This document shows, one piece after another, positions 32,820 through 45,800 of a stretch of DNA of 64,000 nucleotides. The DNA is from Agarophyton chilense (Eukaryota; Rhodophyta; Florideophyceae; Gracilariales; Gracilariaceae). A program made the translations under genes and the position numbers. Every line of letters begins with the position of its first letter. The stretch's first letter is position 1. The stretch lies in contig JARGXX010000138.1 of NCBI GenBank assembly GCA_030374765.1, positions 1,426,001-1,490,000 of the forward strand, read 5' to 3'. The notes below the pieces were generated by a model. The model was not told the DNA's origin and did not search any database. It saw nothing but the letters and a program-made list of their open reading frames with translations.

Positions 32820-34676
32820 TCATTCGGATCTTTGCACCTTGTCATTCTCTTCCCTTAAGTATAGGAGATGTTTTCGTGCTTTCTCAGGCAGATACCCCGT
32901 ACAGTCACACTGTCGGACCATGGAAAGGCAGAGGAAGTAAGCCCCTGGTGAGGGAACAAAAACGTCCTTGCGGGTTGGAAAGGGGAAATATTTGGGTGTG
33001 GGTGGTCCAGTGGTCGCTTTACTTCCCTGGGAGGTATATGATGGGTATCCAGACGGAGGGTCACCGAAGTTAACCGCGAGGCTATCTCCTGAATCGGTAT
33101 TATCGAGTGATGAATCCATGTCCGATCCCGTGGAGCTAACCGAATGGGCTTGGTCTGGTTTACGAAATGGTGTTGCGTGTCCTCTGCATATATCACCATG
33201 GCCCTTGGAAGACCTATAGGCTTTTCCACAACCTCTGGCACAGGTTACGAGCCGTTGGAAGGAGTATTGTGGGTTTTCCGTGTGGTAGTTACGAATATGT
33301 GTCCGAATGGCAGGGAGTAATCCCGTGATGAAATGAAATTTGAGCCGTTCTTCGGAGAATGAGTTTTCACATCGGTAAGACTTCTTCCATAGGTTCTCTG
33401 CAGAAGCCGATTCGGTCATGTTGGAGCTCTGCCTAAAGAATATCACTTCCTGGTGGGCATCCATTATAAGGTCATCAGTGGCGTAAATTTCCAAGAGGTA
33501 ATGACCAACCTGACGGTATGACCTGAGAAGCTCACGGTCTTGAGTATCCACGAGGTCACTTGTGCCAGATATCTTCGAAATCACTTGGTCATACGCCTGT
33601 CCTGTGAGGAAAAATTGGAAAAGGTACAGAGCGGCGCCCTCGTGTACAATGTTCTGACCACAGGCCGTACGGAACAAACTGAGAAATCTAAGGACAGGAA
33701 TAGGATCGGAACCCGAGAACTTGTCCGTAATGGTTAGTTGCATCCGTTTGGCCAATTTGGCGACTCTTCGAGCCATCGAACCAGAATATTTCGGAAACCT
33801 GTCGCCCAATCGGTAATTACCTTAGTCTAGAATCTTAACGAAAAACTTCGTTAGTTTTTGTCGGTTGTTTGAGGTCTCGAAAGGGAGCGTCATCCACTTC
33901 CGAGTCGGTCGTTTCAGTTGAGTCCGAATCGGAATCACTCGTGTCCGAATGGTCTCTTCTTTTAAGCTTTCTGTTATTTTTTCTCCTGCGTTTACTCTGT
34001 TTCTTTTCAGCGGAATGGGGACTTTAAGGATCGATCTCCCTATGGGATGCGATAGAGCCCTGAGGTCGCTGCACCTCATATTGTCCTTTTCGTCGATCAA
34101 TCTGTCTGTGTTCTAGACGCGGACTCTCTCTTCTGCTCCTTGATTGTCTTTGCATTGGATATTTCTGATGGTGTTCCCGGCGAGGGGCGGGTAATAACGC
34201 CACTTTTGGGGGTTTGGTAGGGCGTTGCCATATGGAAGCCGGATGGTTGACTTTTGGATTGCTTCTAGAGACGGCATTGCCGGACTAGCTGGTGACTGCT
34301 CCTTGAAGGCCTGAAGGAGGGAGTCTATGAATAGCTCAGAATCCGTGACCATGGAGACAATTCGCGTAACGAAGTAATCCGTATGGTCAGTGATCAATGT
34401 AGCGATCCGCATGTCCTCAGTGAAATCCACATGGGCTGAGCAGAGCTCACGGAGACGGAGCCAGAGAAGTTCGCAAAGGCCTGCGGGAATTTTCTCTCTA
34501 ATTACTACGGCATAACGGGGTTCTTTTTGGGGTGCCCCTGGTCTAAATTTGTTTCTGGTGAGGGGTTCTCGTAAACGCGCAGCCACCGTGGGTTTTTGGC
34601 GAATCCTTTCAGGGTCGACCAGCGGAGTCAGTACTTTTTGCTGCTGGCTTCTCGTGCTCCTGGGCTTGAAGACCAA
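32820..34676 (-). pseudogene. gypsy D gag
   Basis: Three open blocks make up the gag: 34676-34113 (187 codons, start MVFKPRSTRSQQQK, with KEPRYAVVIREKIPAGLCEL), 34100-33822, and 33809-32820 (329 codons). The last carries a capsid-like helical region (RTACGQNIVHEGAALYLFQF and KFHFITGLLPAIRTHIRNY) as in gypsy gags. A Cys-containing patch (CLSMVRQCDCTGYLPEKA) sits near its C-terminal end, where a nucleocapsid finger is expected. The start overlaps the priming site. Frames are interrupted by stops. Confidence 0.72.
34663..34675 (-). promoter_or_regulatory. gypsy D primer-binding site
   Basis: The minus strand reads TGGTCTTCAAGCC five bases inside the LTR edge. TGG at the start is expected for pairing with the CCA end of a tRNA. 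The same place in the 11.6-kb copy has GGGTCTTCAAAAC, a degraded version. Confidence 0.5.
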
Positions 34677-34680
34677 TAGG

Positions 34681-34942
34681 TGGAACTAATATACCAAAGA
34701 GGGAAATTTAGTATCCTAACGGTGCCTACCTCACTCTTAAGGAGAAGCGTCCTCGAGCCACGTAAATATCAATGGCGAGGCACTGGGATCTCCTTTGCAC
34801 TGTCAAGATTTTCTTTTACACCAAGTAAAATAAAATAATTATCTACGTATGTACAGCTGAGGTCGGCCAGTCCACGTGGCGTCTGTGAGATACCTTAGGC
34901 CCTAGCGGCTTACAGGACTCAACCTTGATCATTTCTCCTTCA
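34681..34942 (-). repeat. gypsy D LTR (5' LTR)
   Basis: On the plus strand it begins TGGAACTAATATACC and ends CTCCTTCA, 262 bp, alignable throughout with 11598-11860. The ends fit TG...CA. No second copy flanks the truncated element, so a target duplication cannot be tested. Confidence 0.8.
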
Positions 34943-35330
34943 TAAATTCCATGGAGCTCTGATCTCGAATAATATAGACCTATGTGTAAGACAGACGTGT
35001 GAATAAGACGTTTTTCCAACTCCTCGTGAGCGTCTGGCTGAGCTCTGCCGTCTGGGCACGAACGAAGAGGTGAGAGAATATGAGTTGAAGAGTCTCAGAT
35101 TAGATATAGAAAGTCTGAGACTCCGTCTCTATGTAGATAAAAACACAGTGAGGCAATACAGACTAGCGTGTTTATGTCAATACATGATCACGTAAACAAT
35201 ACAATTATAAATTCAAATACAACTTCCATTGTAATACAAATGCAATCTTACGGGAGACATAGTTACTGAGATACCAGCCTCTGCTCTTCAAGCTTTTTTG
35301 TAGTGCTAGATTTCTAAGGTAAAGGGATCA
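34943..35330. other. Unassigned sequence with a 9-bp-arm hairpin
   Basis: Inverted arms AGTCTCAGA (35091-35099) and TCTGAGACT (35114-35122) enclose an AT-rich loop. The rest is AT-rich and noncoding as far as I can see. It lies just beyond the 3' end of the gypsy C pol, so it could hold that element's LTR. Confidence 0.35.
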
Positions 35331-35399
35331 TTATGCGGCTACTACAAGTAACGATCTATCTGAAAAGGATAGTCTTCGAAATATACAACACAACTTTAA

Positions 35400-35995
35400 T
35401 GTACGTTTGAGGTAACAGAAGAGTTCTGTTACATTCACCACAGCTTTGAATGAGTCAAAATTTGGTGAATTTGCGCTCGGCGTTGATTGATGCTAGAGCA
35501 GCTCCACAATTTCGTAACGAAGTTGTTCAGAGCCAAAAAGCGTCATCATGAGTGTCTCCAGCGAGTCAGATTAGATAGAAAACGCGGCGATTGAAACTTC
35601 GTTTGTCAAGTACTTTTACGACTTTTTCTTAACTTCTCCATCGTTCTTGATAACATTTTTGAGGTTCCCCTGTTGGTCATGGTGATAGGCCTTTAGCTTG
35701 AAAACATGTATCATATTATGTGCCTTCTACATTGTCGCTGGTCGTTTTATTGGATAGATGACCGGTCCAAAGACATTACGAATACGAAATAAACTAATGA
35801 ATCGAGATTTCCACTTCTTCGGCAGGTTAGATAGGCGAGCAAACGACGAGGATTCAGCTCGAAGTAGAACCAAATCAATTTTGGAAAGTGAAACGTCGCT
35901 GCGATGTTCGTCTGCGTAATATTTCTGCTTCGCAGCGGCGTCAGAGAGGTGGTCTCGGGATAGAGCCCGAACGGTACATAGTATACCAATAAAAT
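35400..35995 (-). pseudogene. gypsy C integrase C-terminal domain remnant
   Basis: The minus strand reads DAAAKQKYYADEHRSDVSLS, LPKKWKSRFISLFRIRNVFG and PVIYPIKRPATM, followed by HNMIHVFKLKAYHHDQQ. These match the post-core region of gypsy integrases (AK..YD..HR, LP.KW..RF..PF+I, GP..Y.L.LP, H..FHVS.LK). Stops are present. It probably belongs to the same element as 37440-39655, the catalytic core between them being missing. Confidence 0.78.
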
Positions 35996-37440
35996 CTAGC
36001 GCTTTCTGTGATCTAGCTGGATATTGTTTGAATTGCCGTGTAAAAAGAGTTTGTAAGATATATCCGAATTATACTTCAAATGGAAAACTCTGAGTGGATC
36101 CATGACGAGAGTCATCATACTCAAGTTTTATCGTAGAAAGAGAAAACTCCCAATCGGTTGGAGACTTCTGAACATTAGAATGGCATTTTGAGCGCGCCGT
36201 GGAAGTATATTTATTTGAGCGATTTAGATAGTAGCTAGACAAAGATGCTGTCGTCGAGTCTTTCGCGATCGCAACCTGGCTACCTTAAAAAGTCGGGTAT
36301 GTCTTCTTGGGCAACCAATCTCTTTCATTGTCGTTGTATTGCTTCTGGCTGTTTTTATTATCCCCAGCATCTCCCCTAGGAGCAGCACCCTTTCCTAGAC
36401 TGTACTGCGTGCAGTAAGCTCTGCATTCTTCATGACAATGACCTAGTTCCGGTCTGTCACGTAACCTCTCCAAGAATAAATGATCTTGAAATCTACTTGA
36501 CCACATCGCGAACGATAAAGAAGCAGAGTAGAGACAGTTTCAATAAGATTCTTTGATTGACTGTAGGTTTTAAAAAAAATGGCTTAAGACATGTTACACC
36601 GAGTATTTTCAAACCCAACGAAGAATTTTCAGAAGGTAAAGTTAACATAAGGGCCCTTGTCGCTGAGTAAGGTTTGTGAGACTACATGTGTTGAGAAAAA
36701 GTGAATATCAAATATATGGAGGGTTTAGGAGGGCGGTGGCGGCCTTTCTGGTAGGAATAAGTATGCTTCTCTGGGAAAGATTGTCCACTAAAACCAAAAA
36801 AGCGTCATTGGAGGCAGGCTGGTCAGAGAATATAGTTAGGATATCGAAGTTTGCTATCTCCAAGCATCGCTTAGAGGCACAGGCGTTGGCTGTAGAAGTT
36901 TTTTTGTGAGTCTGTGAGACGACTTGTTGGACTGCCAGTGGTGATGGTGGTAGAAGGGAAGGTTAAGGGTTGAAAGGGAAGGTCGCCAGCTTTGGATACA
37001 ATTCACTTGGAGGTTGTAGATTTTCGACACACATGCTACTTAACTCTGCAAACAGTCTAACCTCCAGCTCATGTCTACCCTAGACTACAAGCCAAGGACA
37101 TTCAATAATAAAAATCATATTCATTCATGACAATAAAACCAAAACCAAATTCCCGTCCACCAACTACAGTAAGGTACAACAGTGCACAATACATCATTAT
37201 ACTCACGTGTGCAAAATTTCAACGTGCCAGTACATAATAAGTGTAAGCCGCCTCCATGCACGGTCCTGTTCCAGTACTGTTATACACAAGACAGCGTGTC
37301 TCTTCTTCCAGAACATTCCTTACAGCCTGTAGTATGTGTACATCATAAGAGCTGGACAGCGCGGACACATTACACAGTAGTAAAACAAATGCAAGTGTAA
37401 ACGTGTACATTGCAGATTCTTACTTTCCACCAATCACATT
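35996..37440. other. Unassigned insertion or deletion zone within gypsy C
   Basis: The segment separates the integrase zinc finger from the integrase C-terminal domain of gypsy C, yet no integrase core is readable in it. A 63-codon minus frame at 37410-37219 starts with a hydrophobic, signal-peptide-like MYTFTLAFVLLLCNVSALSS, and a 77-codon plus frame lies at 36676-36909. Neither is recognised. The zone is probably foreign sequence, but no end repeats were found. Confidence 0.35.
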
Positions 37441-39657
37441 GGCAGCACTAATCAATCATCTGATATCCAACAAGTGGCGACAGCTGCGTACATGCTGCGA
37501 GATGATTGCAAACAGTTGTGGCCGGTACACATATCGGTGGGCCAAGAAAAATGTCTTGTCAATTCCGAGGTGACCTATTACCTGAAAATAATCCATAACA
37601 GTCGAGCGGAAATCACCAGAAGGGAAATATAACCGAAGAGAAATGGTACCTTTTTAGTACAGCGTGTCTTGCAAGACAGTTTAGTTGCGCACTTTAAGTT
37701 GCATGGCTAGAGAAGGGTGGCAATGTGTCACAGAGGGCTTATAGAAGTTCTGTAGTAAGAAAGTCACCCTTGGAAGCCTCACGAATAGAATCGACGAAAT
37801 TAGAGTTTCGCAGATGGAAAGACCGTAGTTGGGAAAGATGGTCGGGCCTACAGCTTAGGGCATCTGAGAAAATATTCTGATTACCTGCTACGTGTTTGAT
37901 ATCGAACGTATGCTCCTGGATTTCTTCTAGGAAACGTCATTGACGACCCGTGCGTATCGGCTTGGTGTTCGAATAATGGATAGGATCGTGGTCAGTCCGT
38001 AACAAGAACTGTCTTACACGTAGATATGGGGCCCACAAGCAAAAGGAAATCATGACAGCGAGCAGCGCTTGATCTCCGGTTTCCTATTTCGATTCATGAT
38101 CTGAAAGGCTGTGAGAAAGATAGAAACCAGATTGTTCCTCTTGGGACAGCGTGGCGTCGACAGCCCGCTTGGAAGATTCTGTCCTCAGGCCGACCGGCTT
38201 GTCTGGGGAAATATGTGACAAGACAAGAGCTGTAGTTAGGGCAAGCTAGTGGCCCCAAAGCCTGACTTCTGAGGTTGATTCCATTGAAAGCTACGTGTGC
38301 GAAGAATACCGGTTAAGGGCTATAGAATTTCTGCGTTGCTGTGTTAAAAACCTGCGGTAGAAATTGTCGAGGCCTGCAGACTGCTGATTATGCCGTAGAG
38401 AGGTGGCTGTAGGCCAATCGTGGAGGCCGTTTGTAGGACGATCTTGGGTTGATCTGCTTTGGTCAGAGACGTGGAATCCAAGAAAGGCGATCTTTTCCAT
38501 CCCAGACGAGTAATTGCTTAACTTTGCGTATAATTTGTGGGTACGAAAAGCCTCAAACAATTTTTTAAAATGATCTTTATTCTTTTGTATTGATATGCTA
38601 TAAACCAGAATGCCATCAACAAACAACACCAGACATTTTCATTTTGGGTTCTTCAAGACAGATGCACTCAAACAGGGAAAGGAGCCAGGGGCGTTGTAAA
38701 GCCTGGAGCAAATCACTTCCATTCAAAAGATCCAAACTGCGCAGGGAGAGCGATTTTTAGATATATTCTTTGCATATGCGAATCTGGTGATAAGTCCCGA
38801 CCCGGTCGATCTGCGAGAAGATTTTGGCTCCAACTGGACAATCCTGGGTAGAGTCTACCTCTAAATGCTACAGAGTAGACCGACGTGTCAAGCTAGAAAC
38901 GCGCGAATGCAAATCAATCGGGCACAACTCCTTGGTGAGGTTGAGTGGCACTGACAGAAGTTGTCAGACAGTTTTCATAGAGGACACTGTGGCTCCGTTC
39001 TGCGAATAGAAATTGAGTACTAGAACAGGCGAAGCGTAATGTGCTACGTAGGAAGCTAGATGAAACGAGAAACGCAGTCCGCAACCTACTTCAATTCATC
39101 GCACGTCGTTGTCACATATGCGCGCGCTCTGTGTACTGTACGCGCATCGCACATATGCACACGCACTGCAAACTATAATCAGGCACGTTGATAAAACGCT
39201 TCTGCACAATGCCGCGACATAAAGCAGCTCCTTCGCCTTGGTCAAGAGCCTCACCAATAAGCGGCAGTGGGTGGAATCAGGTATGGTTATGCGATTCAGG
39301 ACACTCCAATCATAGACCATTCGCAACTGACCACTTTTCTTCTTCAAAGTGAGTGGAAGTGCCCGGCAGGGAGATAAGGAGGCCCTTATAAGTGTATTTC
39401 AAAGCAATTCGTGTAGTGTACTTCGTAGTCGCTGGAGTACTTCATTGGACAAGCTTATGACAGGCCGAACCGGTGGCTGTGGATTCTGCTTCAAGTTGGT
39501 TATGAAATCTTGCTCCCTGCAAGAAAGAATTTCAATAAAGAATTCTTCTTTGAACACATCCGAGTATTCTTCGACAATTGGTGACAGGTCTGGGTGACAT
39601 TCAACAGCGGTCGAAGGCTGCAGGCGTACAGCGAAGAGATCATAGGATTTTTTCTTG
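37440..39657 (-). pseudogene. gypsy C pol: RT, RNase H and integrase zinc finger
   Basis: Reading leftwards from 39657: DLFAVRLQPSTAVECHPDLS and PIVEEYSDVFKEEFF, VRPVISLSNEVLQ, KKKSGQLRMVYDWSVLNRIT (about 39330), then LFVDGILVYSISIQKNKDHF (about 38620) and LDNFYRRFL (about 38350). The catalytic loop reads FVDG instead of FVDD. RNase H remnants follow: RQFLLRTDHDPIHYS near 38000 and FDIKHVAGNQNIFSDALS near 37890. The integrase zinc finger GHLGIDKTFFLAHRYVY ... HVRSC is near 37520. Many stops mark an old copy. It is interrupted on the right at about 39657 by the LTR of gypsy B-old. Confidence 0.82.
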
Positions 39658-40025
39658 ACTTTAGTAATCAAGTTCTTACGCGTTTCGATGGCTTCTTCAC
39701 CGCAAAGCTACGTGTGGAACTCATTACTGAGTAGTATGCTCTGCACCATGGTATGATTCGTCGTCCCGCATAGAATGCCTGGGGGCAGGGTAAATTAGTA
39801 AAACAAGTTTTTGCACGGTCAACTGGCATGCCAAGGCTAGCGCATTTGCGACCCTTCATAGAGAAAATCCATAGTCGCAACAGCATCTTTAGTGGGGATC
39901 CACAAGTTGAGATTTACTACCCCTTAGAGCTAAAAGTCCATTAGGACCCCTACCCGTACAGTGGTTTCGCTAATTGGCTGAGCACTGGGAATTATTTACG
40001 TATTGCTTGAGAACTCACCCTGGTG

Positions 40026-42525
40026 TCGTTCCGAAAAGGCTAAATTTGGACACCTTTTAGAAAAACCCGACTTTATTCTTTAAACTATTTACTTTGGCTG
40101 TCTGCGACCCATTTAAATCGCTCTCTAGTAGACTTTTCCAATATCACACCACCTCCCAAGCCTCTAACCCAAAAGCCACACCGTCCAGAGATGTGAGACG
40201 CTTGGCTTTCCCAGTTTCGCCACCAACAACCTACAAGGCTTGGGTTGGAAATTAATCAATACCAACAACATCCGCAATATCTTCGGCCACAACCTCCGAG
40301 ACGACCAAGGCAGACCCCAAACTTTTCCCAATGAACCCGTTGGTATTCTTCGCAAACACTTCGCGCCTGAACATTTTCATACCACGAAGTCCAGCTCTAA
40401 CAACCCCATTTCTAAACATGTTTGTTTGCATCTTTGCACGTTCTTTTTGACGACGTTGTTGTACGGCTTATTTTTCCCGTTGAGATTTCCCTTTAGCCAA
40501 CGGCTTGCTCTTACGATCAGCTTCTTTTAGTTGCGCTGCTGCAGTGCTCCGCATCTGCTTCTCTTTCTTTCCTTCATCTTTCTGTTTACGTTCCTTTATC
40601 ATGACAGCTACAATCTTATACTCGGCAGCAGCACCATAATCCAAGGAAAAGGACTTTGTCTTTTGACATATTCGATTCAACAATTCTAATTACGTTCTAA
40701 AAGGAGTAATGCTGCTCATTATAATCTTATGGGCTGTCTAAGCATTCTAAAGAAGATCGCTAAGTGTTTTTGACTTCCAAGCCTCACTGCGGTTCCCTTC
40801 AAAAATTGCCCTTGCCTTCCGGTACACCTCGCCGTCCGTCTTTTGATGCTGTACTCCCAACACTCCAGAACCTATTGTGTCGAAATCTTAAGAAATCACT
40901 GACATTTCTTCCGCCTTCTTCGAATGAAAACGTTCGATATAATTAAGAGAAAATGGAAACAAGCCCGTTCGGACGAATGAAGCCTTTATTACGGGAGGTC
41001 GGATTGTCTGATGCGCATACACTGCGCAAGCGAGAATAATTGTGTCGTCCGTGTCTCAAAGACAGCGGAACGTTTGAACTCATCTCTAATGAATCGCAGG
41101 GACTTCTTGAAGACGTTCTCAATCTTTTGGTCGCATGGCTGCAATATGTGGGAAGTATTTTCAGGCTTTACGACTGGCAGACAGTTGTTTTTCTCACGTT
41201 CCATAACCCATCGGATGCATTTTCTGGATGAGTGGCCATCCATGGTAAGCGAGCATGACTGAGACTCTAAGAAATGTTTCCGAATGAAAATGTTATTGTG
41301 TTTCATGAAAACTGCTAACATTTCGCTTGTCATGGACCCAGTTTCGGTACATTTGATTACAGCATTCTGAGATATCCAAGGCGGTCTCTGAAACTGGTGG
41401 CACACCTCCCCACTTTTGTTGTATATCTTAGGAAATGAAGCAAACAACCGGACATCACGTTCTTTCTAGGAACAAAATAATATCGTGAAGCTTTTAGCTC
41501 GGATGCGGAACATACGATAACCGCAGTATTGAGCTTATCGACGCCTTGGTTCTTCTTTGCCACGCTAAATCCGCCGTGCTTTGAAGTCGCTGAGATATAA
41601 GCCCTGATTGCTTTGCCCCACGTCGCATCAACCGATGTTTGGTCCATATTCCAAATCCAAGAAGGATCTTCAAGAATTCTTGCATGCTCGGCACCAATCT
41701 TTTCGAAGACATCAAAGAAGGTTCGCATTTGAGCACAATTTTCCCCTTTAAGATTTGTTTTATCTTTAGGATACAATATCTTGAACGACCATTCGCGATG
41801 GCATGCTTTGAATGACCACAATGCATCATCTGACGGAAGACCGTTCTTCCATCCTCTGCGACGATCTCCTGCGATTTGTGCCATGCCTTCAGCGTTTCGT
41901 TATCAACAGCAAAGCCCTTTTCAGCCGCTTTCGATATTTTTGAAACCATCATTTTCTCTTAATCAGCGGTTAATATGGTGCTGCTTTCAACCATCGACTG
42001 TGGAAGATAGTTGAGGTGATGTTAAATGTACTCATTTCTGTCTGTATTATTGAGATTTTTAAGGTTGTGCCCAAGACTCTTTCTAAGGGATTTTTGTTTG
42101 CTAATATCGCGGACCGTTCTTTTCTTTTGGTGCTTCGCAGCATTGAGACGGTAACATATTTCATTCTGCGACGATTTTCCGCAGATTTGCAGCTTCTTCT
42201 GTGACGGGCGGCTTGGCGTCTCGTGCAGAAGACCATTGGGGTTGTATTTGGCTGGTAACAAGTCTTTTGATATTGGTTGAAGGCTTAGTGACAATTGCAA
42301 GATTCGAATGTACAGTTAAGAAAAGGACCAGAACTTTGTTTTTATTGTTCGTAGCCACGTTCACTTCGAAAGTGGGGCGTGTTGTTATTCAATCGCTTCA
42401 TCTCTGTTACACAAAGAGAATGAGATGAATATATCTACAAACGGACGATGAGGCTGAAGTATACGTACTTCACAAGTTTTGTTTCCACTTCAGACGTTTT
42501 TCCAGAACTGACCTTTTCGGAACGG
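40026..42525 (-). mobile_element. pogo-like Tc1/mariner transposon
   Basis: The ends are short inverted repeats: TCGTTCCGAAAAGG at 40026 and, on the other strand from 42525, CCGTTCCGAAAAGG. The right flank is TA (42526-42527) and the left is TG at 40024-40025, a TA with one change. The uninterrupted LTR in B-young reads CCTGGTACACAG at this place, confirming insertion at a TA. It is 2500 bp long and carries a broken transposase on the minus strand. Confidence 0.88.
40470..42360 (-). pseudogene. pogo-like DDE transposase
   Basis: The N-terminal DNA-binding part has a helix-turn-helix-like stretch (KRTVRDISKQKSLRKSLG, about 42100). A second, CENP-B-like segment (SKISKAAEKGFAVDNETLKA) is near 41920. 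The catalytic core shows WIWNMDQTSVDATWGKA (about 41645), SLTMDGHSSRKCIRW (about 41235) and ENTSHILQPCDQKIENVFKK (about 41140), giving Asp, Asp and a third Asp 36 positions later. A basic tail (IKERKQKDEGKKEKQMRS) lies at 40683-40468. The frame shifts at about 41400, and the N terminus is in other frames. This is the DDE_1 group of pogo, Tigger and Jerky transposases, which cut and paste the element at TA sites. Confidence 0.82.
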
Positions 42526-42850
42526 TACACAGTATGGAATGTAACCCAGATGAGCTCCGACTCCAACTTAAGGATGCACCATGGGTATCATAACTCTTCT
42601 CTTCGTCGAATTAGACTCCTTAACAGGAGATTCGGACGAGCTATAATAGAGAGTCAGCCCATAACTACTTTTCAAGCAGCGTTGTGCACCACGTCCTTTT
42701 CGCATGACGAATTGTACTATTAACTTTTACTGGCGAGTAGTGGCCTTAAAATTCGGTTTCAGTTTGCTCATGTTGTTGCTGTAACACCAATTTTCGCTTC
42801 ATGCACCGCATTGTCAGTCCGAACTCTGTCGCAGGTTTCAACATGTTTTC

Positions 42851-45800
42851 TTTCGATGTAGAACCACTGTGGTCAGTGGAACTGGAGCTTTTTTCCTGGA
42901 ACGTGGAATCGATATTGATACTGGAAATAAGTGGAATCTTATTTATGTAATGGATATCGAACTCGCTCCAGTGATTGCATAATTCATCTTGGGTGAAGAC
43001 ATGGTCTACAAATAAAAGATACCGTTTGGTTCGCATCTTGATTGAGGTTTGTTAAAGGATGCAAAAGACCTGAACCTAGTCGACTACTGGACTACCGAGC
43101 TCTGTGAGACCACCCCGAAATCGAAGCTCGCCTCATCTGTTGAAGCCGGTGAACGGCTGTATAGTCAAGCGATGTCACTCTCCCTGTCATGGAATGATGA
43201 AAAAGATCTCTCGCATGTACAAAACCCTGTGACAGTGGCAGTCCAGACCATCACAGGAACCGTTGTTGACCCTAAGGCCGTCGGACCTCAAGTAAAGGAT
43301 AATTCCGAAGGGAAGTGCGTCTTCTAAAGTCTGACTCAACAGTTTCGCGTCTGAGCATAGTTGAGCTCGATTCGCAAATTTCTGCTCTTGTCGCGGATGT
43401 CAAACATTTAGTCAGTGCTCAAAAAGCATTCGTTTTTGATGATGATATGGAGCAGATCTCTACATCAGTCCGAACCCTATGTGATGATGTAAACCATTTA
43501 AAGGAAAAAGAGGAAATAAAGACGAGGCACCACCCGGCTTAACCGTGGACCTGGAAGAAGTCCTTACTCAAGTAAACCTTTTTTTTGGAACGCCTGGAAG
43601 CGGCAATTCATACGCAGAAGCTACCAAACCAGTAGTACTGGAATAAGTTGGAGCTTTCTTGGTTGAAGCTCGTTCGCGGATGTCGAAGTCATGGCGTAAG
43701 AAGCGAAATTCCGCACGTGTTTTGAGTGATTAATTGTCAATTACATAACAATACAGATTTAGAACTGCTGATTCTGACAACTCAGTCACGTCAGATGACG
43801 ACGACACCGATTATAGTCATCAAAGGTCCCGATCTCGGAAAAAGAAGACGTCTCCGTGTGTAATGTGAACCAAAACATCATCGTACAGAAGATTGAAGTT
43901 GCTTCCGTGCACAAATCCGCTGTATTGGAGGGTCTTGAATTACAGGTACCATCGTTTAAAGGTGAAGATCAAGAAGCGCTCAAGACTGAATATCGAGGAT
44001 CAAATGAAGCAATTACAGGCGGACCTGAGATACTTTACCTTTTACGGGAAACCCCCAATCTCGCTATCTAGTTTTTTATTCGATTTGTTGACGATGTGGA
44101 CACCTTAGAGAAGAATAAACCACAGCCATTTGTGTCTTTACCACATTTACTGTAAAGCTTTGCTTTGGAGCAACTTCGTTTTGTTTGCGGATGTTTGATA
44201 GCCGATGAAGACGGCGTTTCCTCCAGGCGAGAGGCAGTGCAGTATTTGCTGCTCAGATACTTGAATTCAATCGGGATACGTTAGGAGATCTTAGACCTAA
44301 GGGACGCAACACAAAAGACTGATGAGGGCAAAGCTGAGTACATCTCAAGGAGTACCGAAGCTTTATTCCGCTGCGGAAACGATCAATCGACGGAAGAAAA
44401 GATCACCTTTTATATCAACAGTTTGGACCCGAGCATCAAATCTTTTGTAGCTCGATACCGAGACAAGAATGGAAATGTCCCTTTTTTTAAATTAGTTCAG
44501 TGCTCAAGCTGAAAGGGATGAGGTAAAAGTGCATGGTCAACGACGCCGCTCATTGGCTTTTGTTACGTTTAGGGGTAAAGAGAAGAGCTCTGCAAGAATC
44601 AATCCAAGCAAAAACTGGTACATCTGGAATCTCCTTTTAACTCCAAAGATTCGTCATTGGCCACAGGAGAATGTAATTTGCATGTGAAACTGGTCCATTT
44701 ATTGAATTTACGGACTCCTCTGTACCCATAGTAGGCCGACCACACTCTGAGATACAGAACGAAGAATCTCCAATGACAAGGAGAGCCATCTCCTCATGTA
44801 CCTTCCACGTACGGTGCTCCCACAAGGAGGATAAGAGAACGAGAAACCCGGATGGATGGATACTCGTACGGACCATCGTTCAGAACGTATGTTCGCTAAT
44901 CGTCGTGACGATTTGATCTGCTATTCATGCCATAGAAAACCACAGTTAAGTGCTGAATGCACACTTCCTGCTAAGGATCTGGATCGTATCACAACGACTT
45001 ATAACCATGCCGGCCGGAATGTATTGGAGAACCAAAAGTTGGTTTTCTCAGACACTTATGCCCCAGACAGACCAACCCGTCTTTCAGAGTGCTGAAGTTA
45101 TTCAACCCTAAGCCCTGGTATGAAGGTTCTTCACGGAGGTGAATAAGCCGGGGAAGCTGGAACCATATGTGAAGGAGCCACTAGAGCAGCACTAGTCGAT
45201 CCCGTAGTGCTGATCAGGAAGAGTTCCTCTCCCTGCTGCCAATGTTGGAAGCCCAAGATTCTCTTAAGCTCTACTAAATGGATGGCGAACGGACGTAATC
45301 CGCCACCCGGAAAGCGATTATAGTTTGACTGTGAGGTGTATCGTTTCCGGAGACCTTACACATGTCCACTAAAACGGAAAAGTTACCTCATGGGTTTTTA
45401 AAAAAGTAATTATAAGGTCTATGCCAACATCGACTCTGACAGGAATCTGTGGACTAGTCGAATGACAATCTTGGATACAGGTTCTGGTCTGAACTTTATA
45501 CGGGAATTGGTTCTTTCCTCTAATGATTCGGAATGTATCCGATTTGGTCCGTTACCGGATATCCGGGATGCTGACAAAAATGATGTGAAGACACTGGTAA
45601 CAGTTCAACTTGTAGTGGGATTAGGCCGCCTTGTAGTTCTAGTCGACTTCATTGTCTGTAAGACGTTGGCTACAGCAGTGGTGCTATGATGTGATTATAG
45701 CGAGAGGTTTTTCGAAGCGATGCGGCTGCGTAGGAATCTAATAGAACTAGATGATGGGTCCATGGTTTCAATTGTTCGCAAGCCGCCTCGTCGATGCCAT

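Larger units (their letters stand above)
30998..34942 (-). mobile_element. Ty3/gypsy retrotransposon D, 3'-truncated
   Basis: The minus strand gives an LTR (34942-34681), priming site, gag, protease and the first part of RT, and breaks off within RT at about 30998, so RNase H, integrase and the 3' LTR are missing. The LTR recurs at 11598-11860. Frames are broken several times. Confidence 0.87.
39658..42850 (+). repeat. B-old 5' LTR, split by the pogo-like element
   Basis: 39658-40025 aligns with the first half of the B-young LTR (for example GTCCATTAGGACCCCTACCC near 39930, against GTCCATTAGGGACCATACCC). 42526-42850 aligns with the second half (CGGACGAGCTATAATAGAGA near 42635). The exact start is uncertain because of divergence, and the junction with gag has lost about 20 bp compared with B-young. 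Confidence 0.82.

Noticed and set aside
37219-37410. Small secreted-like protein (63 codons, hydrophobic start)
   Set aside because: The only support is a hydrophobic N terminus in an AT-rich stretch within a broken element; length is within chance expectation.
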